From: Actinomycetota bacterium
GTDB taxonomy: Bacteria > Actinomycetota > Actinomycetes > Nanopelagicales > Nanopelagicaceae
Reading direction: 5' to 3'
Assembly (NCBI GenBank): GCA_009705025.1
Contig: WLDA01000057.1
Span: 1-6,243, forward strand
DNA length: 6,243 nt
Of the stretch, positions 1-5,659 are shown in pieces. Numbering within the stretch: position 1 is the stretch's first letter; the number at the start of each line of letters is the position of its first letter. A program made the position numbers and the translations under genes. The notes beneath the pieces were generated by a model. It saw nothing but the letters and a program-made list of their open reading frames with translations, had not been told where the DNA came from and ran no database searches.

Positions 1-1
1 G

Positions 2-115
2 GGCAAAATTATTGATTCACTAATGCATCCAATATCCTCAATCATTCTTATTTACCTCATTATTTATTCTTGGAGCGTACGCAAGAGCGTGCAGTGGAAA
101 GGCCGCACATTATGA
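2..115 (+). CDS. C-terminal end of a probable family 2 glycosyltransferase (5' truncated by window)
   Basis: Reading frame 2 is open from the window edge to a TGA at 113-115 and encodes 37 residues. They contain a strongly hydrophobic stretch (about residues 11-25, ISSIILIYLIIYSW), then a basic tail ending SVRKSVQWKGRTL. A final membrane helix followed by a V-x-WKGR tail is, from my knowledge of the family, typical of membrane-anchored GT2 glycosyltransferases, including those in carotenoid and hopanoid clusters. The catalytic domain lies off the window, so the substrate cannot be read. The TGA overlaps the ATG of the next gene in an ATGA junction, which argues for a real co-transcribed gene. 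In context it could glycosylate a carotenoid end group (inference). It could also be another membrane protein with a similar tail. I am fairly sure that it is coding and less sure of the family. Confidence 0.6.
   Translation, partial: GKIIDSLMHPISSIILIYLIIYSWSVRKSVQWKGRTL
96..102 (+). promoter_or_regulatory. Ribosome binding site deciding the start of the CrtD-like gene
   Basis: The purine run GGAAAGG ends 9 bases before the ATG at 112. It lies inside the 3' end of the preceding glycosyltransferase-like gene. It favours the ATG at 112 over the in-frame TTG at 70, because the 14 extra residues from TTG would sit in front of the usual N-terminal FAD-binding strand and would overlap the upstream gene by 46 bp. 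Confidence 0.6.
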
Positions 116-1632
116 AAATTGCTGTCATAGGTGCAGGCGTGGGTGGAATGTGCGCTGCTGCTAGATTAGCAAAAGCAGGTCATGCCGTTACGGTCTATGA
201 AGGTAGTGATCGAGTAGGCGGGAAATTGCGTACTGAGTGGATTGGCCGTTACGCATTTGATACCGGCCCTTCATTGCTCACCCTTCCCGCTGTCTATAGA
301 GATTTTTTTCTCAAAACTGGAAAACATATGGGACAAGAGATGGACGTTGTATCCGTAAACCCATCTTTTGATTATCGCTTCGCTGATGGAAGTCAGGTCA
401 AGTTTGCCAATCTTTCACGTTTTGAAACTCTAAAAGCCATTACAGAGTCCTTTTCCGAGCAGAGTGCACATCAGTGGGATTCCCTGATGCGAGTGGCTGA
501 GAAGATGTGGGATATTTCAAGAGAACCTTTTATTGAATCTGAACTCAAATCTCCGCTCTCATTATTGAAAAGACCAACAGTTATCAAGGATTTGTTCACA
601 ATCGCGCCATGGAAGTCATTGCGCAAATTAGCGAATGAAGAACTTACCGATATTCGTCTGCGCTTCATATTAGACCGTTATGCAACATATAGCGGATCAG
701 ATCCTCGAAAAGCACCAGCCGTTCTCTCATCTATTGCATTCGTCGAAGAAGCATTCGGTGCCTGGCATATCAAGGGCGGCCTGGGGACGATGGCTGATGC
801 AATTTATGAGCGTTGCATAAAACACGGAGTCATTTTTCATTTATCAACACCTGTTCAAGAAATCCTTCTTACTAAAGGTGCAGCAACTGGTCTTGTTCTA
901 GGTACTGGAGAAAGTATTGAGTTCGATGCAGTCATTAGCAATGCAGATGCCTCTTTTACTTACAATTCCCTAATCAAGAATGACTCCAAGAAAGTAAAGA
1001 GAGTACGAAAAAAATTAGCCAAAACTGATGCATCCCTTGCTGGTTTTTCACTACTACTTGGACTTCGTGCAAGTGATGAACCGAAACTAGAGCATCACAC
1101 AATTCTATTTCCAGATGATTACGACCAAGAGTTCGATTCGATTTTCAATGCTAGAAAGCCGGTTGAGAAACCAACCATTTATATTTGTTCGCCTAATGAT
1201 GAAAAGATGGTCAAGAATGAGAATTCAGTTGGCCTTTTTGTGTTGGTAAACGCGCCCGTACATTCGCAAGATTCGGCAAAGGGCTGGAACTGGAGTAATG
1301 AAAAGTTCAATTCTGAATACGCAAATAAGATCATCGATCAGATAGAAGCTCGAGGAATTGCAATTAGAGATCGTCTTGAAACAATAACAATTCGAACTCC
1401 GCTTCAACTCCAGGAAAGTGTCAATGCGCCAGGTGGTTCAATCTATGGAAGTTCTAGTAACGGAGCTCGCGCAGCATTCCTTCGAGCAAAAAATAGATCA
1501 CCAATCAAAAATTTGTATTTCGTAGGTGGCTCAGCGCATCCCGGAGGCGGATTGCCCCTCGTTGGAATCAGTGGGGAAATTGTGGCTAATGCAATTGGGA
1601 ACGCGCAAAACGCAAGACCAAATAAACACTAA
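112..1632 (+). CDS. CrtI-superfamily FAD-dependent carotenoid desaturase, CrtD-like
   Basis: This predicted 506-residue flavoprotein probably introduces a double bond, or otherwise oxidises, near the end of a carotenoid chain. Residues 1-30 form the FAD-binding beta-alpha-beta unit with GAGVGG (G7, G9, G12) and an acidic end at E30. RVGGK (35-38) and DTGPSLLTLP (50-59) follow, as in phytoene-desaturase-type enzymes. The C-terminal family signature is at 467-488, with the core GGSAHPGGGLPLVG. The 'HPGGGLPLV' form, the stretch SIYGSSSNGARAAFLR (443-458) and the FVLVNAP block (376-382) resemble the CrtD (1-hydroxycarotenoid 3,4-desaturase) branch more than phytoene desaturases; this is judged by eye from family knowledge. 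The length is normal for the family. The gene is coupled to the upstream glycosyltransferase-like gene by ATGA, and a true CrtI is encoded further on. Alternatives are a CrtP-like terminal oxidase or a second phytoene/lycopene desaturase. The superfamily is certain; the exact reaction is not. Confidence 0.85.
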   Translation: MKIAVIGAGVGGMCAAARLAKAGHAVTVYEGSDRVGGKLRTEWIGRYAFDTGPSLLTLPAVYRDFFLKTGKHMGQEMDVVSVNPSFDYRFADGSQVKFANLSRFETLKAITESFSEQSAHQWDSLMRVAEKMWDISREPFIESELKSPLSLLKRPTVIKDLFTIAPWKSLRKLANEELTDIRLRFILDRYATYSGSDPRKAPAVLSSIAFVEEAFGAWHIKGGLGTMADAIYERCIKHGVIFHLSTPVQEILLTKGAATGLVLGTGESIEFDAVISNADASFTYNSLIKNDSKKVKRVRKKLAKTDASLAGFSLLLGLRASDEPKLEHHTILFPDDYDQEFDSIFNARKPVEKPTIYICSPNDEKMVKNENSVGLFVLVNAPVHSQDSAKGWNWSNEKFNSEYANKIIDQIEARGIAIRDRLETITIRTPLQLQESVNAPGGSIYGSSSNGARAAFLRAKNRSPIKNLYFVGGSAHPGGGLPLVGISGEIVANAIGNAQNARPNKH

Positions 1633-2206
1633 TAATTTGTAGTGCTAAATAAGCGATTGAAACGTATGTCACTCCAGCAATATTTGAATGCCACATAACC
1701 AGGGCGATAAAGATAAAGCTTGCACGAACTGGACGTTCGACCGGTGTGACTACTCCTATTTCTTTGACGCCTAATGATGAAAGGCGAGCTCGAGCATATT
1801 CTTGAACACTTGCAATAACCCACAAAAGGATTGTTATCCAAGCAGGCACGCCAATTCGGTATAGAGCAATGAGCCATAGTGCTTCACTAATGCGATCAGC
1901 AACAGAATCAAAAATGGCGCCTCTATTGCTCTCCTTTTTTTGAAAGATTGCAACACTTCCATCGATGCCATCACAAAATAGTGAGAAGACTAAGAACGCA
2001 ATGGCCCATAGAGATAGCGCCCAATAAGCAGTTGCAACCGCTGCAAGTAAACCTAAGAGAGTCAGTGCATTAGGAGTTATACGTAATAACGTTGCAATAA
2101 GTCCAAACCGATAAGAGATAGATAACCATGCTCCTACTATTCCTGTAACAGAAGAACCACTATGTAGTTGGCTCCATTTTTCGAGAAACTCATTTTTAGA
2201 CATCAT
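1586..2206 (-). CDS. CDP-alcohol phosphatidyltransferase family membrane protein with an altered motif
   Basis: The product is a 206-residue integral membrane protein. The family transfers a phosphatidyl-type group from a CDP-linked donor to an alcohol, in or at the cytoplasmic membrane. The motif D-x2-D-G-x2-A-R-x8-G-x3-D-x3-D is seen as D79, D82, G83, A86, G96, D100, D104, but the position after A86 is Ile87 instead of Arg. All four metal-binding aspartates are kept. Hydrophobic segments lie near 46-60, 63-78, 106-118, 121-135, 162-178 and 180-198, consistent with six helices. EYARAR (136-141) and GVVTPVERPVR (151-161) look like conserved parts of an actinobacterial subfamily. The acceptor alcohol is unknown; RISEALWLI after the last Asp recalls inositol-phosphate-type synthases only loosely. 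It starts directly after the metF stop (TAA then ATGATG), with a weak GGGG about 11 bases upstream, so it is probably translated by coupling. Its last 47 bp overlap the convergent CrtD-like gene. Confidence 0.85.
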   Translation of the reverse strand: MMSKNEFLEKWSQLHSGSSVTGIVGAWLSISYRFGLIATLLRITPNALTLLGLLAAVATAYWALSLWAIAFLVFSLFCDGIDGSVAIFQKKESNRGAIFDSVADRISEALWLIALYRIGVPAWITILLWVIASVQEYARARLSSLGVKEIGVVTPVERPVRASFIFIALVMWHSNIAGVTYVSIAYLALQIISVYLVLRFARSQLH

Positions 2207-3061
2207 TTAGCGCGACACCCCAAGGTTTTCATAAATTTCGCGAGTTGCCGTTGAACTATTCATTGTATAAAAGTGAATTCCAGGAACACCTTCAGCTAAA
2301 AGCTTTTGACATAACTCTGTAGCGATTTCGACACCTAAAGCACGAACTGCTTCGGGATCTGATTCCACGGCAAGGAAGCGTTTCATCATTGCCTCTGGAA
2401 TCGCCGTGCCTCCAAGTTCAGACATTCGACTTAGCTGCTTTACATTTGTTACAGGCAATATTCCTGCGATGACCGGCAAATTTGAACCACGGGCACTCAA
2501 GCGATCAACAAGTGCGCGCCATCTTTGAGCCTCAAAGAAGAATTGTGTCGTTGCAAATGTTGCGCCAAGTGACTCTTTGCGAATAAGTACGTCGATATCT
2601 TTTTCAAAATCTCCACCCGATGCAGGATGTCCATCTGGAAAAGCGGCAACTCCAATTGAAAAACCACCGAGTTCACTAGCAAGTTCAACTAATTGATCTG
2701 CATGATCAAATCCACCAGGTGTTGTGCTCCATGGCGCACTTGGTCCACCCACGGGATCTCCACGAAGTGCCAAAATACTTGTGATACCTGCTTCGCGATA
2801 CTTACCTAAGATTTCAATAAGTTCTGTTTTTGTTGAACCTACGCATGTTAGGTGCGCAACTGTTGGAATTTTTGTTCGCTCTGTGATGTGGGAAGTGATT
2901 GCAATTGTTCGATCGCGTGTGCTTCCACCAGCACCATAAGTTACCGAGATGAAATCTGGATGAAGCGCTTCAAGGCCCGTCATTGCAGCCCAAAGACGAG
3001 CTTCTCCCTCAGCATCTTTAGGGGGGAAAAATTCGAATGAATACGAAGTGCGCTTAGCCAC
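2207..3061 (-). CDS. metF: Methylenetetrahydrofolate reductase
   Basis: This cytoplasmic flavoenzyme reduces 5,10-methylene-THF to 5-methyl-THF for methionine synthesis. The 284-residue protein is a single TIM-barrel domain, close to the usual bacterial length (E. coli MetF is 296). FEFFPPK (9-15) carries E10, equivalent to the catalytic Glu28 of E. coli. Further motifs are VTYGAGGSTRDRT (40-52), HLTCVG (70-75), LALRGDPV (98-104) with D102 matching E. coli Asp120, GVAAFPDGHP (137-146), TQFFFEAQRW (172-181) with Q173, AGILPV (199-204) and GIHFYTMN (261-268). The start is GTG at 3061; an in-frame TAA lies six codons upstream, so no longer start exists. No Shine-Dalgarno sequence is visible before it, so a leaderless or nearly leaderless transcript is possible. 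It is the first gene of a two-gene minus-strand unit and lies head-to-head with crtE. From memory, M. tuberculosis shows the same kind of arrangement (Rv2172c, MetF-like, beside idsA2/Rv2173). Confidence 0.97.
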   Translation of the reverse strand: MAKRTSYSFEFFPPKDAEGEARLWAAMTGLEALHPDFISVTYGAGGSTRDRTIAITSHITERTKIPTVAHLTCVGSTKTELIEILGKYREAGITSILALRGDPVGGPSAPWSTTPGGFDHADQLVELASELGGFSIGVAAFPDGHPASGGDFEKDIDVLIRKESLGATFATTQFFFEAQRWRALVDRLSARGSNLPVIAGILPVTNVKQLSRMSELGGTAIPEAMMKRFLAVESDPEAVRALGVEIATELCQKLLAEGVPGIHFYTMNSSTATREIYENLGVSR

Positions 3062-3083
3062 AGAGTGAGGGTACCGTTACCGC
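3062..3083. promoter_or_regulatory. 22-bp divergent control region between metF and crtE
   Basis: These 22 bases are the only DNA between two head-to-head genes, so both promoters must reach into the opposite coding sequence. The gap contains an imperfect inverted repeat, GGTA-CCGT-TACC, at 3070-3081, which also reads as two TACCG direct repeats. GAGGG at 3067-3071 could be the crtE ribosome binding site, although its 12-base spacing to GTG 3084 is long. No clear -35/-10 pair can be picked by eye: a TTCGAA with TAGCCA 17 bases downstream in the metF 5' region is only weakly promoter-like. The call rests on position rather than on a recognised operator. Confidence 0.4.
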
Positions 3084-4169
3084 GTGATGGATGAGCGAAA
3101 AGCGACACTAGCCAAGGTCCGCGAGAGCATTGAAATAGAGCTTTCCGATTTCCTTAGCAAGCAGAGCGCATACCTCGAATCAATCTCTAGCGATTTAGCG
3201 CCGGTTGCACACTCTCTTTCTTCTTTCTTGCTCGATGGTGGCAAAAGGCTACGCCCCCTCTTTGCATATAGTGCATTTGTTGGCGCTGGTGGAGTTGCAG
3301 ATAAAAATGTAATCCGTGCAATATCAAGTCTTGAACTTTTACAAGCATGCGCACTCATTCATGATGATCTTATGGATGGTTCAGATACGCGACGTGGAAA
3401 GCCTTCTATACATCGACATTTTGAAACAATTCATCAGCGCGAAGAGATGGAAGGTTTCGCAGAGCGTTATGGAATGGCAGCAGCAGTATTGCTTGGAGAT
3501 TTAGCTCTTGTTCTATCTGATCAAATGCTCAACTCTGCAGGATTAGATTCGGCACAGATGCATTCTGTTCTTCCCGTTCATGATGAAATGCGCGTTGAAC
3601 TTATGGCAGGACAATTCCTCGACATTCATGAACAAACTCAGAAAAATACAAATGTTGAGCGCTCACTCACAATTGCACGTTACAAATCAGGTAAGTACAC
3701 GATCGAGCGCCCACTCCATATTGGATCTTCCCTTGCAATGACAGATGTGAAAACTCGCAAGAGTATTGATCAGGCATATTCTGCTTATGGCCTTCCACTA
3801 GGAGAAGCATTTCAACTTCGTGATGATTTACTCGGTGTATTTGGAGATCCTGCTGTAACGGGCAAGCCAGCAGGCGATGATTTACGAGAAGGAAAGCGCA
3901 CTGTCTTGGTTGCCATGACTTTAGATAATTCATCCCCGACTTCTGTTGCGCGCTTTATGAGCTCATTTGGCTCATCAGAATTGAGCTCTAATGATGTTGA
4001 AACTCTTCGCGAAATCATTATTGAATCTGGGGCACGTTCTCGTGTTGAAGAACTCATCGATTCACGAACTTCTAGCGCGCTAGAAGCGCTAGGACATGGT
4101 GGAATTAACCCTATTGGGCAAGAACTACTTACAGAGCTTGCAGCGTTATCGACCCGTAGGAGTATGTAG
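3084..4169 (+). CDS. crtE: Geranylgeranyl diphosphate synthase (polyprenyl synthetase family)
   Basis: The enzyme adds isopentenyl diphosphate units to an allylic diphosphate to make C20 GGPP, the precursor used by CrtB. The 361-residue product has GGKRLRP (52-58) for substrate binding, the first aspartate-rich motif DDLMD (94-98) followed by DTRRG, and the second at FQLRDD (243-248), followed by GDPAVTG and GKPAGDDLREGKRT (260-273). It has C89 and A90 at the fifth and fourth positions before DDLMD, with no aromatic residue at the fifth. By known chain-length rules this disfavours an FPP synthase and fits GGPP or longer products. The start is GTG 3084 or ATG 3087, one codon apart; GAGGG at 3067-3071 slightly favours GTG. 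It is the first gene of the crtE-crtI-crtB operon. The alternative, a longer-chain prenyl synthase for quinones, is made unlikely by the operon context. Confidence 0.93.
   Translation: MMDERKATLAKVRESIEIELSDFLSKQSAYLESISSDLAPVAHSLSSFLLDGGKRLRPLFAYSAFVGAGGVADKNVIRAISSLELLQACALIHDDLMDGSDTRRGKPSIHRHFETIHQREEMEGFAERYGMAAAVLLGDLALVLSDQMLNSAGLDSAQMHSVLPVHDEMRVELMAGQFLDIHEQTQKNTNVERSLTIARYKSGKYTIERPLHIGSSLAMTDVKTRKSIDQAYSAYGLPLGEAFQLRDDLLGVFGDPAVTGKPAGDDLREGKRTVLVAMTLDNSSPTSVARFMSSFGSSELSSNDVETLREIIIESGARSRVEELIDSRTSSALEALGHGGINPIGQELLTELAALSTRRSM
4158..4162 (+). promoter_or_regulatory. Ribosome binding site of crtI
   Basis: AGGAG lies inside the last codons of crtE, 12 bases before the crtI ATG at 4175. 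The crtE stop (4167-4169) falls between this site and the start codon, so ribosomes ending crtE would cover the crtI initiation region. Confidence 0.5.
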
Positions 4170-4174
4170 AAATA

Positions 4175-5659
4175 ATGAGTGCGCGAGTAAAAGGTCCCAC
4201 AGATCATGTTGTAGTTGTCGGTGCAGGACTTGCTGGTTTGAGTGCAGCTCTGCGACTAGCAGGAGCTGGACGAAAAGTAACCGTTATAGAACGTGAATCA
4301 GTACCTGGTGGACGTAACGGATTACTTCAAAAAGATGGTTACTCATTTGATACGGGACCATCTGTTCTTACAATGCCTTCATTGATCCAAGATGCATTTA
4401 GCTGCGTCGGTGAAGATATGAAGGATTGGCTGGAACTTTCCCCACTCAAACCTCTTTATCGCGCTTTTTATCACGATGGTTCACAAATTGATGTACACGC
4501 CAATACCGCAGAGATGGAAGAAGAAATCCGTCGCACTGTCAGTGCCGAAGAGGCGCTGGGTTATCGCAGATATGTAGATTTTGTAACTAAGTTGTACAAG
4601 TATGAAATGAACGATTTCATTGATCGCAATATTGATTCACCCTTTAATTTACTTACTCCTAACTTGGCGCGCTTGATTGCACTAGGAGGCTTTAGACGAC
4701 TCTCCCCTAAAGTAAATCAATTCCTCAAGGATCCACGACTACAAAAGGTTTATTCATTCCAAGCAATGTATGCAGGAGTAAGCCCTCAGCAGGCTTTAGC
4801 GATTTATGCCGTTATTGCATACATGGATTCAGTCAATGGAGTTTTCTTTCCTAAGGGTGGAATGCATGCAGTACCGCGTGCACTTGCTGCTGCTGCGCAA
4901 AAGCACGGCGTCACCTTTAAATACAACACATCAGTAACCAAACTAGATGTTGTAAATGGACGTGCCCGTGCAGTAATTACAGACACTGGCGAACGCATTG
5001 AATGTGATGTTGTTGTGATGAACCCAGATCTTCCTGTTGTTTGGCGCGATCTCCTAGGTAAAACTCCTCTATCCATCAAACGCCTAAAATACTCACCATC
5101 GTGTGCCACGCTCTTGGTTGGCTCTTCTAAGAAATATGACCACGTCGCCCATCACAATATTCATTTCGGAGAATCGTGGGATGGTGTCTTTGACGAATTG
5201 ATTAAGAAGAAGACTTTGATGTCAGATCCATCCATCTTGGTAACAATTCCAACAAAAGATGACCCTGCACTAGCGCCTGCAGGCAAAGAGAGTTATTACA
5301 TCCTTTATCCAACTCCCAATCTTGATGCCGACATTGATTGGAAAGTTCAAGCAAAGCCATATCGCGATCACATGATTAAAACTCTTGAAGATCGTGGCTA
5401 TACCGGTTTGGGTGATTCAATCGAAACTGAAGTCATGACGACGCCACTCGATTGGAAAAATCAAGGCATGGAGCGCGGCGCACCATTTGCAAGTGCACAC
5501 ACATTCTTTCAAACAGGACCATTTAGACCTCGCAATATAGCTGCAGGATTTGAAAATGTTGTCTTTGCTGGTTCTGGTACTCAACCTGGCGTTGGAGTTC
5601 CTATGGTTTTGATTTCTGGTCGATTGGCTGCAGAACGCATTGTGGGTCCGGTGAAATAA
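4175..5659 (+). CDS. crtI: Phytoene desaturase (phytoene dehydrogenase)
   Basis: This membrane-associated FAD enzyme desaturates phytoene stepwise, normally to lycopene in the bacterial single-enzyme route. The 494-residue protein has the N-terminal FAD fold VVVVGAGLAGLSAA (12-25; G16, G18, G21) ending at E39. VPGGR (43-47) and FDTGPSVLTMP (58-68) follow. The C-terminal phytoene dehydrogenase signature spans 461-482, with the core FAGSGTQPGVGVPMVLISG and Gln470 at the position that is His in many other members; the family pattern permits Gln. AAERI follows. The GTQPGVGVPMVLISGR form is, in my experience, typical of actinobacterial CrtI. The gene lies 5 bp after crtE and its TAA directly abuts the crtB ATG, so all three genes are very likely co-transcribed. 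Whether the product is lycopene, neurosporene or something more desaturated cannot be read from the sequence. Confidence 0.95.
   Translation: MSARVKGPTDHVVVVGAGLAGLSAALRLAGAGRKVTVIERESVPGGRNGLLQKDGYSFDTGPSVLTMPSLIQDAFSCVGEDMKDWLELSPLKPLYRAFYHDGSQIDVHANTAEMEEEIRRTVSAEEALGYRRYVDFVTKLYKYEMNDFIDRNIDSPFNLLTPNLARLIALGGFRRLSPKVNQFLKDPRLQKVYSFQAMYAGVSPQQALAIYAVIAYMDSVNGVFFPKGGMHAVPRALAAAAQKHGVTFKYNTSVTKLDVVNGRARAVITDTGERIECDVVVMNPDLPVVWRDLLGKTPLSIKRLKYSPSCATLLVGSSKKYDHVAHHNIHFGESWDGVFDELIKKKTLMSDPSILVTIPTKDDPALAPAGKESYYILYPTPNLDADIDWKVQAKPYRDHMIKTLEDRGYTGLGDSIETEVMTTPLDWKNQGMERGAPFASAHTFFQTGPFRPRNIAAGFENVVFAGSGTQPGVGVPMVLISGRLAAERIVGPVK

Noticed and set aside
70..111. N-terminal extension of the CrtD-like protein from the TTG at 70
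   Set aside because: The extra 14 residues overlap the upstream gene and precede the FAD-binding strand. The ATG at 112 has GGAAAGG at proper spacing and forms an ATGA junction.
1..111. AT-rich upstream DNA (for example TTGATT at 12-17) as a promoter for the CrtD-like gene
   Set aside because: The stretch is open coding sequence of the preceding gene in frame 2, and no -10 box sits at the right distance.
1934..1940. T7 run in the CDP-alcohol phosphatidyltransferase gene as the cause of its odd motif
   Set aside because: Motif residues before (D79, D82, A86) and after (G96, D100, D104) the run are in the same frame with canonical spacing, so there is no frameshift.
3021..3031. G6-A5 homopolymer near the start of metF as a phase-variation or frameshift site
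   Set aside because: It simply encodes the conserved FFPPK motif on the minus strand, and the frame is intact on both sides.
3812..4207. 131-codon minus-strand open frame opposite crtE
   Set aside because: It is antisense to a well-supported gene carrying conserved motifs. Its serine- and arginine-rich composition is what an antisense shadow gives, and it has no recognisable domain.
4804..5109. 101-codon minus-strand open frame inside crtI
   Set aside because: It lies fully opposite conserved crtI sequence, with no family resemblance and no room for its own control region.
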